A stretch of 64,000 nt of DNA from Arcobacter defluvii (lineage in GTDB: Bacteria; Campylobacterota; Campylobacteria; Campylobacterales; Arcobacteraceae), in NCBI RefSeq assembly GCF_013201725.1, contig NZ_CP053835.1, positions 930,001 through 994,000 of the forward strand, given 5' to 3'. Of this stretch, positions 1 to 9,445 are shown in pieces. The notes beneath the pieces are model-generated. The model did not search any database. It was not told where the DNA came from and saw only the letters and a program-made list of their open reading frames with translations. The translations under genes were made by a program, and so were the position numbers. Numbering within the stretch: position 1 is the stretch's first letter; each line of letters starts with the position of its first letter.

Positions 1-141
1 ATTATTATCTTTCTCTAACTCTTTATAATAACCCAATGCTTTCATTGTTCCTTGCACTTTATGAATAGTATAAACTTCTTCAAATGTCATTGCATTTGAA
101 AGAGTTACTAAAACAAAAAGTGAAAGAACAAATTTTTTCAT
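1..141 (-). CDS. Secreted protein of unknown function, cut by the left edge
   Basis: Only the first 47 codons are in the window; the rest lies left of position 1. The peptide opens with Met-Lys-Lys, a hydrophobic stretch to about residue 17 and a possible Ala cleavage site, so it is probably exported by Sec. The remaining residues ([20 protein letters not shown]) are charged and helical; I do not recognise the family. Its ATG overlaps the TGA of the alanine racemase gene (ATGA, 138-141), so it is probably the third gene of a uvrC-alr-unknown operon and translationally coupled. What is seen: start, overlap, signal-like N-terminus. Function is unknown. Confidence 0.7.
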   Translation of the reverse strand, partial: MKKFVLSLFVLVTLSNAMTFEEVYTIHKVQGTMKALGYYKELEKDNN

Positions 142-1160
142 ACTATTTCTTTTTCTATATTTGGATTTAGTGTTGTTGTGATTTCATAAGTAATTGTATC
201 ATGAACTTTTGCTAAAGCATTTACATCATCAAAAATACAAACTTTTTCATCATCTGTATTTAAAGATAAATTATCCATTGATACTCGACCTAAAACTTTA
301 TAACCTTTTGGAGTAGTATAAGTTTTTCTTTCATTTAATCTTAAAAAACCATCTCCATAACCAACATCATAATTTGAAACAATCATATCTTCAGTTGCTG
401 AAAATTTACCACCATAACCTACACTTTGACCTTTTTTTAAAGTTCTAGTTGAAATTCTATTTGCCCAAAGTGACATAACAGGTTTTAATTTTGGAAATTT
501 AAATACATCTGCATTATCTATGTATCCATAAGTTGCTATTCCCACTCTTGCAAAATCTTCATCAAAATCTGATGTTCTAAAAAGTGCTGCTGAGTTACAA
601 GAATGGAAAGCCGGAATAGGTAAAGAAAGTTGTTCACATATTTTTTTCACATTCTCTTTAATACTAGAAAAAACGGCTTTTTGCCAGAAAAAGTTTGTTG
701 ATAATTCATCAGCACCTTTATGATGTGTGAATACTCCTGTAATGTGTATATTTCTCTTAGAAAGCCCTAAAATAGCCTTTTCTAGCTCAGAAGGTTTTAT
801 TCCACTTCTGTGCATTCCTGTATCAATTTTGATATGGACATTTGAATTTATGGGTAGTCTTTCAATGTCTTCACATGTGTTGAGTGCTATGTGAAAAGTA
901 TGTGAATAAGTGTGAAAAGATTTTTCTGCAAGTATTACAATATAATCAAAGAATTTTTCAATTTTAAGTGCATCATCTATTGTTCTAACGACTGCTTTTT
1001 TAATTCCATATTCACTTGCAAGTTTTCCTATTTCAATAAGTCCATGTCCATAAGCATTATCTTTTAAAACAACTGCAACCTTTTCAATTGAGCCAGCTTT
1101 TTTTGAAATAATATCTAGATTGTAAAATAGATTTTCTTTTCTTAATAAGATTTTTGCCAA
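138..1160 (-). CDS. alr: Alanine racemase
   Basis: PLP enzyme interconverting L- and D-alanine in the cytoplasm and supplying D-Ala for peptidoglycan. The N-terminal TIM-barrel carries the cofactor lysine in [11 protein letters not shown] (Lys33). The second catalytic base, the family tyrosine, is Tyr249 in [10 protein letters not shown], and GRVSMDN (from residue 291) is the usual C-terminal beta-domain signature. At 340 residues it is somewhat short for the family (about 355-375), as is common in Campylobacterota. It starts 2 nt after the uvrC stop and its own stop overlaps the next start (ATGA), so the three genes read as one operon. Confidence 0.95.
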   Translation of the reverse strand: MAKILLRKENLFYNLDIISKKAGSIEKVAVVLKDNAYGHGLIEIGKLASEYGIKKAVVRTIDDALKIEKFFDYIVILAEKSFHTYSHTFHIALNTCEDIERLPINSNVHIKIDTGMHRSGIKPSELEKAILGLSKRNIHITGVFTHHKGADELSTNFFWQKAVFSSIKENVKKICEQLSLPIPAFHSCNSAALFRTSDFDEDFARVGIATYGYIDNADVFKFPKLKPVMSLWANRISTRTLKKGQSVGYGGKFSATEDMIVSNYDVGYGDGFLRLNERKTYTTPKGYKVLGRVSMDNLSLNTDDEKVCIFDDVNALAKVHDTITYEITTTLNPNIEKEIV

Positions 1161-1162
1161 AA

Positions 1163-3013
1163 TTAATCCTTTGAGGCTATAAAATAATTTAAAATTGTAT
1201 TTGCATCTTTTTCATTTAATACATTTTTTAATTCTTCTAAAGATGCATTTTTTATTTTTTCAAATTCTCCAAAATATAAAAGAAGCTTTTTGATTTTTGC
1301 TTCACCAATTCCTTTGATTTGTAATAAAGAAATTTGTTTATCTTGGGCTCTTTTCTGTTTTTTATGGAATGTTATAGCAAATCTGTGAGCTTCATCCCTT
1401 TGTCTTTGAACGAATTGTAATCTTTTATCACTTGTTAATAAGTTAAAACTTTTAAATTCACCATTTTTATTTTTATAATGAATTATATCTTTTGCTGCAC
1501 CTTTTGCTCTGTGAGCTTTTGCATCAAGTTTTTCTTTTGCAATTGCAATAATATCAAGATTAACTCCAACAGATTGTACTATGTCATATGCCAGTTTCAA
1601 AAGAGTTTCTCCACCATCTATTATCCACAAATCAGGTGCCGGATTTTTTTCAAAACTTTCAACTCTTCTTATTAACATTTCTCTCATTTGAGAGTATTCG
1701 TCTTTTGATTCAAGATTATAGTGTCTAAAAGCTTTTTTATCAAAAGAGTTTAAAGTTTCATTCCAAACTATCATAGCTCCAACAGTTGCTTGTCCCATCA
1801 TATGAGAGTTATCAAAACTTTCAATTATATATGGAAGAGTTTGAAGAGTAAATAACTCTTTTAAATCCTCATAAATAGAAGTTTGATTTTTTGATGATTC
1901 TAGTCTTAAAAGTTCATCACAGTTATTAAAGGCAATTTGAACAATATCTTTTTTCTTATCTTTTTTAGGATTTATAATTTTTATCTTTTTATTAAATCTT
2001 GTATATAAAAATTCTTCAATCTCTTTTGTTTCTTCTAATTCACATCCAACTAAAATCTCTTTTGGTAAAAGAGGAATTTCATTGTCATAATAGTTTATAA
2101 TAGCTCTTTTATAAGCCTCTTCATAATCAAAATCAAACTCTTGTGTAAAATTATCAATTTTTAAAAAGTCATGACTTGATGAAGTTAATTTTCCATCTCT
2201 TAAAAACATTCGTACAATTACTGCTTTTTTATTGTTTGTAGTTATTACGAAAATATCAATATCTTCATTTGTAGCTAAATCAATTCCAGTTTTTATTTGT
2301 GATTTTTCAATAGTTTTGATTCTATCTCTTAAAGTCATTGCCTCTTCAAATCTAAAATCATTTGAATATTGAAGCATTTTTTCATTTAGTTTAGAAATGA
2401 GTTTTGTTTTATTATAGATAAATTCTAAGGCATTTTCTACTATTTTTGCATAATCATCTTTTGAAATCTTATTTTCGCACGGAGCATAACATTTTTGTAT
2501 TTGATGAAATAGACAAGCTTTTTTACCTTTTACACAAGATTTTTTTTGAACTAATGGAACAATCTCATAAATGCTATCAAGCATATCTTTTGCACCTGTT
2601 GAATAAGGTCCAAAATATTTTATATTTTTGCTTTTATGTATTTTTCTTGTGATTTCAAGTCTTGGAAAATCTTCATTGTAATCAATAAAAATATATGGAT
2701 ATGTTTTATCATCACGAAGTAAAATATTATATTTTGGTTTTAATTGCTTGATTAATGAATTTTCTAAAATAAGTGCATCATGTTCATTTGGTACAACAAT
2801 CCACTCAAGAGCTTCAACTTCGCTAATCATTTTATAAATTCTTGGACTTAGTTTATCTGCTGGTTGTAGTTTTGGCACAAATTTAAAATATGACTTAACT
2901 CTATTTTTTAGAACTTTTGCTTTTCCAATATAAAGTAAATGACCATCTTTATCAAAGTATTGATAAACTCCCGAATCATTAGGAAGTTGTTTTAGTTTCT
3001 CATGTAAATTCAT
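1163..3013 (-). CDS. uvrC: UvrABC excinuclease subunit C
   Basis: Dual-incision nuclease of nucleotide excision repair, acting with UvrB at lesions. The order is canonical for the 616-residue protein: GIY-YIG nuclease at the N-terminus (GVY at 15-17, YIGKAK at 28-33), a cysteine cluster around residues 155-180 (KKSC, KKAC, KCYAPC) matching the iron-sulphur motif described for UvrC, a UVR helical segment near 205-240 ([13 protein letters not shown]), the RNase H-like endonuclease domain ([17 protein letters not shown]), and C-terminal helix-hairpin-helices ([16 protein letters not shown]). It is the first gene of the uvrC-alr operon and lies divergent from the GNAT-like gene at 3131. Confidence 0.97.
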   Translation of the reverse strand: MNLHEKLKQLPNDSGVYQYFDKDGHLLYIGKAKVLKNRVKSYFKFVPKLQPADKLSPRIYKMISEVEALEWIVVPNEHDALILENSLIKQLKPKYNILLRDDKTYPYIFIDYNEDFPRLEITRKIHKSKNIKYFGPYSTGAKDMLDSIYEIVPLVQKKSCVKGKKACLFHQIQKCYAPCENKISKDDYAKIVENALEFIYNKTKLISKLNEKMLQYSNDFRFEEAMTLRDRIKTIEKSQIKTGIDLATNEDIDIFVITTNNKKAVIVRMFLRDGKLTSSSHDFLKIDNFTQEFDFDYEEAYKRAIINYYDNEIPLLPKEILVGCELEETKEIEEFLYTRFNKKIKIINPKKDKKKDIVQIAFNNCDELLRLESSKNQTSIYEDLKELFTLQTLPYIIESFDNSHMMGQATVGAMIVWNETLNSFDKKAFRHYNLESKDEYSQMREMLIRRVESFEKNPAPDLWIIDGGETLLKLAYDIVQSVGVNLDIIAIAKEKLDAKAHRAKGAAKDIIHYKNKNGEFKSFNLLTSDKRLQFVQRQRDEAHRFAITFHKKQKRAQDKQISLLQIKGIGEAKIKKLLLYFGEFEKIKNASLEELKNVLNEKDANTILNYFIASKD

Positions 3014-3130
3014 TTTAGAATAATACCCTAAAGAGTTTTAAATATGTAAAAAAAATTCATGTATATAATATAAACAATTAATATCTCTAATCTTTATAAA
3101 ATAAGACTAGAATGAAAAGAAGGATAAAAA

Positions 3131-3775
3131 ATGAAAGTTATTGAATTAAACAGAGAAGAGTATCTTATCTCAGTAAAAAAAATTGCTGATTTTAAAAGTT
3201 TATCATTTTCAAAAAATGCTCTTGAATGGTGGGATAATTATTATAGTTGGGAAAAATTTCCACCAATTTGTTTAATTAATGATAAAAACAAACATTTATG
3301 TTATTTATTTTACTCTATTTCAAAAGATAATGAATATTTAACTATTCATAATTTATTAACACCAAATATACATAGACATAATGGATATGCTTATAAATTA
3401 TTAAAATATCTTTTTAATCATTTATCAAATCAAGATATTAAAAGATTTAAGATGAATTGTGTGAGTTCGTCTTTAGATTTTTATAATAAATTAGGATTGG
3501 AATATTGGGGAATAAATGATTTATCTCAATATTATTGTGATTTCAAAATGCCAAATTTAGATATTAGTGAAATTCCTCAAATAGTAAAAGATTCAAAATT
3601 AAGTGAATTAAGTGATGAAAGAGTTTTACAAATATTTGAATCATTAAAAAACAACGGAACAACATTGGATGATAAGATGAAAGAAAAATTTGAAGATTCT
3701 AAAGAAAAACTAAAAGGCAAATATCATTTTGATTTACTTCTAAAAAGAGCTATAAAAGTTAAAAATGATATATGA
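3131..3775 (+). CDS. GNAT-like N-acetyltransferase
   Basis: The 214-residue protein has the look of a GNAT fold: beta strands with a HNLLTPNIHRHNGYAYKLLK segment (about residues 77-96) at the position of acetyl-CoA-binding motif A, and SLDFYNKLGLEYWGI (about 115-129) resembling the C-terminal motif B. The last 80 residues are charged and helical and are not part of a standard GNAT core. The pyrophosphate-binding Q/RxxGxG/A signature is degenerate (RHNGYA), so the substrate cannot be guessed and activity is not certain. The gene overlaps the convergent diguanylate cyclase gene by 17 bp (3759-3775), leaving no room for a terminator between them. Confidence 0.6.
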   Translation: MKVIELNREEYLISVKKIADFKSLSFSKNALEWWDNYYSWEKFPPICLINDKNKHLCYLFYSISKDNEYLTIHNLLTPNIHRHNGYAYKLLKYLFNHLSNQDIKRFKMNCVSSSLDFYNKLGLEYWGINDLSQYYCDFKMPNLDISEIPQIVKDSKLSELSDERVLQIFESLKNNGTTLDDKMKEKFEDSKEKLKGKYHFDLLLKRAIKVKNDI

Positions 3776-5060
3776 CAGTTTTATTTCTTGAATCTTTTTT
3801 TGCAATATAAAGCGCTCGATCTGCTCTTAATATAATAGAATCTAAATCTTCATCATCATCTTTTAGTTGGCTAATTCCTAAGCTAATAGTAATTTTTACA
3901 TCAATTTCATCATTTTTATAACTTGAAGTTTCGACTATATTTCTTAGTTTTTCTGCAAGAATAAATGCGCTATTTTCATTAGTATTATTTAATAAAATAG
4001 TAAACTCTTCTCCACCAGTTCTTGCAAGAATATCTGATTTTCTTACACATTTTGACATTTTATTTGCAATAAGTTTTAAAATTTCATCTCCAATATGATG
4101 ACCATAATTATCATTTATTTGTTTAAAAAAATCAATATCAATACAAATTATTGATAAATCATTTTTTTCTCTTTTTGCTAAATGAAAAGCTTTTATTCCA
4201 ATATCAAAAAAATGTCGTCGATTTGATAAATTTGTTAAATAATCAATAGTTGAAATTTCTAGTAATTTTTTATTTGCTCTTCTTAACTCTTTTGTTCTTT
4301 GATTAACTTTACTTTCAAGAGTTTTATTTAGTTTCATGATATTTAATTCTCTTGTATAAATAGAATGAATTGTAAATGTAATAATTATTATGAATATAAT
4401 CGAAGTAAAAAATGTAACAAGATAAAGTAAATTGGTTTTTGAGTTTATAATCTCTATATTTTCTGTATAATGTTCAGTTGGAATACTAACTCTTATTCCT
4501 CCAATTATATCTCCAACTTTATAGTTATTTGTATTATGACACTCCAGACAAGATACTTCAACTTTTAAAGGTGCAACAAAATCATATTTATATTTTCCTA
4601 TACTTGTATAAAATTCTTCATTACTATTTTTCAAACTCTTTAATGCAAGTTTTTCAAAATCATCAGGAGCATTTATTGGATTCAGAGGGTTCAAACTGGT
4701 AATTTTGAAAAAATAATTTTCTTTTTTGTTAGACATTTCTGATATTTGTCTTGTCATCCAAGCAGGATTCATTTTTATAAGTAATTCACCATTTTTAGTA
4801 TATTCATGATTATCTTGTAAATAAGGATTTGGTTTTATTCCATCATGTGCTTTTATATAAACTGCACCGTGATCAGAACTCCATTTTCTGGTATTTACTA
4901 TGTTATTAAATAGTGTTGATGCTTGTTGAAATAATATTTTTTCAGAAATCTTTTGATAATCATTTTTTGTATCACTTATATATTTTATTATAAAAAGTGT
5001 AAAACAAAATATCATTGTAACTGTAAAATAAATAAGTAAATTTTTATTTTTCATAGACAT
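3759..5060 (-). CDS. Diguanylate cyclase with periplasmic heme-c sensor domain
   Basis: Membrane-bound signalling enzyme making cyclic di-GMP from GTP. A first membrane helix (about 8-26) and a second (about 210-232) enclose a periplasmic domain of the Tll0287-like/DUF3365 type with a heme-c attachment motif CLECH at 171-175. A short coiled coil (KVNQRTKELRRANKKL) leads to a GGDEF domain with GGEEF at 349-353 and an RxxD product-inhibition site at 340-343 (RKSD). Catalytic metal-binding IDIDFFKQIND is present. The heme suggests redox, oxygen or NO sensing (inference). Met3 at 5054 is an alternative start: a weak AAAAAG lies at better distance from it than from Met1. Confidence 0.88.
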   Translation of the reverse strand: MSMKNKNLLIYFTVTMIFCFTLFIIKYISDTKNDYQKISEKILFQQASTLFNNIVNTRKWSSDHGAVYIKAHDGIKPNPYLQDNHEYTKNGELLIKMNPAWMTRQISEMSNKKENYFFKITSLNPLNPINAPDDFEKLALKSLKNSNEEFYTSIGKYKYDFVAPLKVEVSCLECHNTNNYKVGDIIGGIRVSIPTEHYTENIEIINSKTNLLYLVTFFTSIIFIIIITFTIHSIYTRELNIMKLNKTLESKVNQRTKELRRANKKLLEISTIDYLTNLSNRRHFFDIGIKAFHLAKREKNDLSIICIDIDFFKQINDNYGHHIGDEILKLIANKMSKCVRKSDILARTGGEEFTILLNNTNENSAFILAEKLRNIVETSSYKNDEIDVKITISLGISQLKDDDEDLDSIILRADRALYIAKKDSRNKTVIYHF

Positions 5061-5127
5061 CTTTTTAATTATTTTATAATAATTATAGCATAAAAATAAT
5101 TTTTTATGCTAGTAAAATATAATATTG

Positions 5128-5874
5128 TTATTCATAATTTATAAACCATAAAGTACAAAGATTTTTATATATTTTTTTATAAAGTTCTAATTTTTTAATA
5201 TCATTTTTTTTAATTTTTTTTAAATATGTTTTTAATAATATTTTTTCTTCTATATTATTTAATGAAAACTCTATACAAACAGAAGCTAAATCAAAAAATT
5301 TATCATTTGTTCCAACATATTCCCAATCAATTATTTTTATTTTATTATTTCTAAAAATTATATTTTTGGGATTTAGATCATGATGCGTTAAAACTAATTC
5401 TTTTTTGTACTTTTTTAATATATTGAGATTTTTAAAAGAGTTTTGTAAAAGTTTTTGACTTTTTTCATCTTTTAGAATTTTTTTATATGAAAGTAAATCT
5501 TTTTTTATATTATAAGATATAGTTTTTATTTTTATTTGATGTAGTTTTTTTATTTTTAAAACAAGAGTTTTAAGTTCATGAGTTTTCAATTTTGTTTTAT
5601 GAAATCCCTTTTGATATTCATAAACCATAAATTTATTATTTAAAAAAATAGGTTTTGAACAAATATCTTTTTTGTATGCAAGTTTTTGGATTTTAAATTC
5701 AAATTCTCTACTAATATTTACACTACTATTTGATTTGAAAACTCTGATTACATAAGAGTTGATAGATGTTTTTAAAAGATAACTTATATTATTAAACCCT
5801 TGATTTTTTAGTAATTCAAGGCTTAATAATTTTTCTTTAAAAATATTATATGTTTCTAATTCTTCAATAGTCAA
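5128..5874 (-). CDS. Choline kinase/APH-fold small-molecule kinase, likely vitamin or nucleoside kinase
   Basis: 248-residue protein with the phosphotransferase core of the APH/choline kinase family: a catalytic loop THHDLNPKNIIF (Asp166, Asn171) and a metal-binding Asp in IIDWEYVG (Asp183). It is cytoplasmic, with no signal or membrane segment. Its first codons overlap the 3' end of the pnuC-type gene by 11 bp, so the pair is translationally coupled. In such pairs the kinase usually traps the imported substrate by phosphorylation; with a PnuC-family carrier the candidates are thiamine (ThiK-like) and nicotinamide riboside. Composition is extremely Lys/Ile/Asn-rich. The kinase class is well supported by motifs; the substrate is inference. 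Confidence 0.75.
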   Translation of the reverse strand: MTIEELETYNIFKEKLLSLELLKNQGFNNISYLLKTSINSYVIRVFKSNSSVNISREFEFKIQKLAYKKDICSKPIFLNNKFMVYEYQKGFHKTKLKTHELKTLVLKIKKLHQIKIKTISYNIKKDLLSYKKILKDEKSQKLLQNSFKNLNILKKYKKELVLTHHDLNPKNIIFRNNKIKIIDWEYVGTNDKFFDLASVCIEFSLNNIEEKILLKTYLKKIKKNDIKKLELYKKIYKNLCTLWFINYE

Positions 5875-6436
5875 AACTTATATACTCTTTTTTCCATTGT
5901 TTAAATGCAATTATTGCAAGAATAGTATATATTGAAAATAAAACAGCTGTTAAATAAAAACCTTTATGTATATAAATATAAATCGAAACAGCATCTATAA
6001 CAACCCAATAAAGCCAATTTTCTAATACTTTTTTTGTAAGCATATAAGTAGCAAAAACAGCAAAAACAGTTGTAAATGTATCTAAATATGCATAATCTGC
6101 TCTTGTATAATTTGCCATATAATATCCCAAACATAAAGAGATAATTGTCAAAGAAAGGATGATTTTTATATTTTTAGAAAAACTATAACTACTTATTTCA
6201 AGTTCTTTTTCTATTTGGGTTATATTTCCAAATTTCCAAGAATACCAACCATAAAGAGCCATTATTAGATAAAAAATATTTAAAAAACTATCCATCAAAA
6301 GTGAAGCATCAAAAAACAAAATACTATAAATTAATGTACTAAAAAATGCAGCAGCCCAACACCAAAGATTTTGTTTTATAGCAAGTACTAGATATGTAAT
6401 TGATAAAAAAACTGCTAACATCTCCCAAGAAGTCAT
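5864..6436 (-). CDS. pnuC: PnuC-family vitamin/nucleoside transporter
   Basis: Integral membrane carrier of the PnuC family (about 190-230 residues, seven predicted helices), which moves nicotinamide riboside, thiamine (PnuT) or riboflavin by facilitated diffusion. The protein is almost all membrane helices and carries the family's aromatic motif YGWYSWKFG near residues 62-70 and WLYWVVIDAVSIYIY near the C-terminus. The coordinates use the first ATG, but that ATG has no ribosome site. The frame continues upstream with convincing residues (IENFLNNIQEAISY) to an ATA at 6476-6478 preceded by AAGGA at 6 nt spacing, so the real start may be AUA (see findings). Operon with the kinase gene downstream and probably glutathione peroxidase upstream. 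Confidence 0.85.
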   Translation of the reverse strand: MTSWEMLAVFLSITYLVLAIKQNLWCWAAAFFSTLIYSILFFDASLLMDSFLNIFYLIMALYGWYSWKFGNITQIEKELEISSYSFSKNIKIILSLTIISLCLGYYMANYTRADYAYLDTFTTVFAVFATYMLTKKVLENWLYWVVIDAVSIYIYIHKGFYLTAVLFSIYTILAIIAFKQWKKEYISFDY

Positions 6437-6489
6437 ATATGAAATTGCTTCTTGGATATTATTTAAAAAATTTTCTATTTTTTATCCTT

Positions 6490-7032
6490 TTATAAAAGAT
6501 TTAATATATCTTTTTCTATTGATTCAGGAGTCGTAGAACTTCCATATCTATTTACAATATTTCCATCTTTATCAACTAAAAATTTTGTAAAGTTCCATTT
6601 TATATCTTTTGTTCCTAAAATACCTTTTTGTTCATTTTTTAAAAAAGTATATAAAGGAGATTCATTTTTTCCATTTACATCTATTTTTGCAAACATATCA
6701 AATTTTACATCATATGTTAAACTACAAAACTCTTTGATTTTTTCATTTGATTCAGGTTCTTGATTTGCAAATTGATTTGATGGAAATCCTAAAATCATAA
6801 AATCTTTATTTTTATATTTCTCAAAAAGAGTTTCTAATCCTTCATATTGACCTGTAAATCCACATTTACTTGCAACATTTACAATCAAAAGAACTTTGCC
6901 TTTATATTTTGACATTGAAATCTCTTTACCATCAATTGTTTTTACATTAAAATCATAAATACTCATATTGTTCTCCTTTGAAAATAATGAACTAAAAATC
7001 AGCAAAATTAAAAGTAATATCTTTTTTATCAT
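6490..7032 (-). CDS. Glutathione peroxidase-family thiol peroxidase, exported
   Basis: 180-residue thioredoxin-fold peroxidase reducing hydrogen peroxide and organic hydroperoxides. Catalytic tetrad residues are visible: peroxidatic Cys57 in NVASKCGFTGQY (Cys rather than Sec), Gln87 in GFPSNQFANQEP, Trp146 and Asn147 in KWNFTKFLV. Residues 1-18 (MIKKILLLILLIFSSLFS) form a signal peptide, so it probably acts in the periplasm. An internal Met23 would give a cytoplasmic form of normal family length, but the hydrophobic N-terminus argues for export. The electron donor is not evident; most bacterial homologues use thioredoxin. Its stop is 11 nt before the proposed AUA start of pnuC. Confidence 0.88.
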   Translation of the reverse strand: MIKKILLLILLIFSSLFSKENNMSIYDFNVKTIDGKEISMSKYKGKVLLIVNVASKCGFTGQYEGLETLFEKYKNKDFMILGFPSNQFANQEPESNEKIKEFCSLTYDVKFDMFAKIDVNGKNESPLYTFLKNEQKGILGTKDIKWNFTKFLVDKDGNIVNRYGSSTTPESIEKDILNLL

Positions 7033-7275
7033 TATAATTCCTTTATTAAATTTTATCTTATCTAAGAGAAATTTTATCCTATTTATCTTTATTTAATATA
7101 ATGATATATTTACGCTATATTTGTTTGATATTAAAGATTAATTTAAAAATGATACTTTTATAGTATTATCGTTTAGTATTATTATAATTTAGAATTGAGT
7201 CATAAAATAATGAGAAGTTTTGTATATACATAAGAGCTTCTAAGCTTTTAATATAAATTTATAATAGGAAAAAAA

Positions 7276-9300
7276 ATGCTTAAAAATTTAAAAGTTGCAA
7301 AAAAACTTATTTTGGGTTTTGGAATAGTATCTTTATTAATAGTTGTTTTAGGAATAGTTTCAATAATAAAAATGGAAACAGTTAACGAACAATCTACAAT
7401 AATGGCAGAAAATTGGATGCCAAGTATTGTTATAACAAATAAAATCAATACAGAAACATCGGATTTTAGGATATTTGAATATGATCATATTTTATCAAAA
7501 AGTGATGAAGAAATGGCAAAAGATGAAGTTCAGATGAAAGAAACTTTGGAAGTTATGAAAAAAGATTTTCAAACATATGAAAGTTTAATATCTTCAGATG
7601 AAGAAAGAGCAATCTATGGAAAATTTACTGAAAGATTCAATGAATATTTAAGACTACATGAAAAGCTTATTTCTGCTTCGAGAGAAAATAGAACAGAAGA
7701 TGCACTTAAATTGGTTAGAGAAAGTAATAAGGTATATAATGAATTTTCTTCAATATTAATAAGTTTAGTTGATTTAAATATTAAAGGTGGACAAGAGTCA
7801 AGTCATGAGGGTGATGTTATATACTCAAATGCAAAAATATTACTTATAAGTATTATTGTTATTGTTATTTTAATATCTATTATAATTGCATTTTTCATTA
7901 CAAATTCAATAACAAATTCTCTTAAATATTTACAACAAGGTTTATTTAGTTTCTTTGCATATTTAAATAAAGAATCATCAAATGTTGAATTAATTAAAGC
8001 TGATTCAAAAGATGAATTTGGAGAAATGGCTGTTGTAGTAAATGAAAACATTGAGAAAACAAGAACAGTTATTGAAGAAGATAATGCTTTAATTGAAGAT
8101 GCAAAAGTAGTAATGAGCAGAGTAAATAATGGATGGTATGGACAATTTATTGAGAAAAAAACTTCAAATACATCATTAGAAGAGTTTAAAAATAATGTAA
8201 ATAAAATGATTCAAGATACAAGAAATAGATTTACTCATGTAAATGAAGTTTTAACTCAATATTCAAACAATGATTTTAGAAAAGCTCTTCAAATGGAAGA
8301 AAATGATGAAAAAGGTGGAGTTTTTGAAAACTTAGTAAATGGGTTAAATTCTTTGCAACAAACTTTAACTCAAATGTTAATAGATAATAAAACAAATGGA
8401 TTAACATTAAACGCAAGTTCTGATATATTGTTATCAAATGTAGATAAATTAAATTTAAGTTCAAATGAAGCAGCAGCATCTTTAGAAGAAACAGCAGCAG
8501 CACTTGAGGAGATAACTTCAAATATTAGAAATAATACACAAAATATAGCAAAAATGGCAAAATTATCTAATGAAGTTACGTCTTCAGCAAATCAAGGTGA
8601 AAAACTAGCAAATCAAACAACAAATGCAATGGATGAAATAAATAATCAAGTAAATCTAATCAATGAAGCTATAAGTGTAATTGACCAAATTGCTTTTCAA
8701 ACAAATATTCTTTCACTTAATGCAGCAGTAGAAGCAGCAACTGCTGGTGAAGCAGGGCGAGGATTTGCAGTTGTTGCACAAGAAGTAAGAAATCTAGCAT
8801 CACGAAGTGCTGAAGCAGCAAAAGAGATAAAAGCAATTGTTGAAAATGCAACAAGTAAAGCAAATCAAGGAAAAGAAATAGCTTCAAATATGATTGATGG
8901 ATATAAACAACTAAATGAAAATATATCTCAAACTATTAATTTAATTCAAGATATAGATATGTCTAGTAAAGAACAATTAAGTGGAATAGAACAAATAAAT
9001 GATGCAGTGAATCAATTAGACCAACAAACACAACAAAATGCTATGGTAGCAAATCAAACTCATGATGTAGCTGTTGTTACAGATGAAATTGCAAAATTAA
9101 TTGTTGCAAATGCAAATGAAAAAGAGTTTAATGGTAAAAACGAAGTAAAAGCAAAAGATATGAATTTAACTTCTAAAAAAGATACTCATACAATACCTGT
9201 GAAAAAAACTACATTAAAACCTTCTTCAACAACTTCAGCAAAAAAAGATACAAAAATAGTATCTACAAAAATAAATAACGATGAGTGGGAAAGCTTTTAG
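7276..9300 (+). CDS. Methyl-accepting chemotaxis protein 1 (four-helix-bundle sensor)
   Basis: 674-residue chemoreceptor. Membrane helices at about 12-32 and 188-209 flank a helical periplasmic domain of the 4HB_MCP type. After a HAMP-like linker with [14 protein letters not shown] (the start of a second, poly-HAMP-like segment) comes the cytoplasmic signalling hairpin with its conserved tip [20 protein letters not shown] (about 469-488). It ends in NNDEWESF, resembling the WxxF-type tail that tethers CheR/CheB in enterobacterial receptors. First of four tandem receptor genes, each apparently its own transcription unit with its own terminator. The ligand cannot be read from sequence. Confidence 0.95.
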   Translation: MLKNLKVAKKLILGFGIVSLLIVVLGIVSIIKMETVNEQSTIMAENWMPSIVITNKINTETSDFRIFEYDHILSKSDEEMAKDEVQMKETLEVMKKDFQTYESLISSDEERAIYGKFTERFNEYLRLHEKLISASRENRTEDALKLVRESNKVYNEFSSILISLVDLNIKGGQESSHEGDVIYSNAKILLISIIVIVILISIIIAFFITNSITNSLKYLQQGLFSFFAYLNKESSNVELIKADSKDEFGEMAVVVNENIEKTRTVIEEDNALIEDAKVVMSRVNNGWYGQFIEKKTSNTSLEEFKNNVNKMIQDTRNRFTHVNEVLTQYSNNDFRKALQMEENDEKGGVFENLVNGLNSLQQTLTQMLIDNKTNGLTLNASSDILLSNVDKLNLSSNEAAASLEETAAALEEITSNIRNNTQNIAKMAKLSNEVTSSANQGEKLANQTTNAMDEINNQVNLINEAISVIDQIAFQTNILSLNAAVEAATAGEAGRGFAVVAQEVRNLASRSAEAAKEIKAIVENATSKANQGKEIASNMIDGYKQLNENISQTINLIQDIDMSSKEQLSGIEQINDAVNQLDQQTQQNAMVANQTHDVAVVTDEIAKLIVANANEKEFNGKNEVKAKDMNLTSKKDTHTIPVKKTTLKPSSTTSAKKDTKIVSTKINNDEWESF

Positions 9301-9315
9301 GCTTTCCTTTTATTT
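9288..9315 (+). terminator. Intrinsic terminator overlapping the end of MCP 1
   Basis: GGAAAGC (9288-9294) pairs with GCTTTCC (9301-9307) across a 6-nt loop that contains the TAG stop, followed by TTTTATTT. The 5' arm is the coding sequence of the last residues (Trp-Glu-Ser-Phe). Confidence 0.75.
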
Positions 9316-9371
9316 AAAAGATTAATCTTTTTTTTGTTTTGTTATTTGTTTGTAATTCTTCTAAAAAGATA

Positions 9372-9409
9372 TTGTTGTAATACTATTTTTCGCTATAATT
9401 GCGAAAAAT
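9372..9409 (+). promoter_or_regulatory. Promoter of MCP 2 with inverted repeat around the -10 box
   Basis: TTGTTG (9372-9377) and TATAAT (9394-9399) are spaced by 16 bp and form a good sigma-70-type promoter. The -10 box lies in the 7-nt centre of an inverted repeat, ATTTTTCGC (9385-9393) and GCGAAAAAT (9401-9409), 9 bp per arm. A dimeric repressor bound here would cover the -10 element. No regulator is identified. Confidence 0.6.
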
Positions 9410-9445
9410 TATACAAATAGTTAAAAAATAATCAGGAGTTTATTA

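Noticed and set aside
1478-2652. Small plus-strand frames antisense to uvrC
   Set aside because: Phe/Cys/Tyr-rich composition typical of shadow frames; the uvrC frame on the other strand has all its domains.
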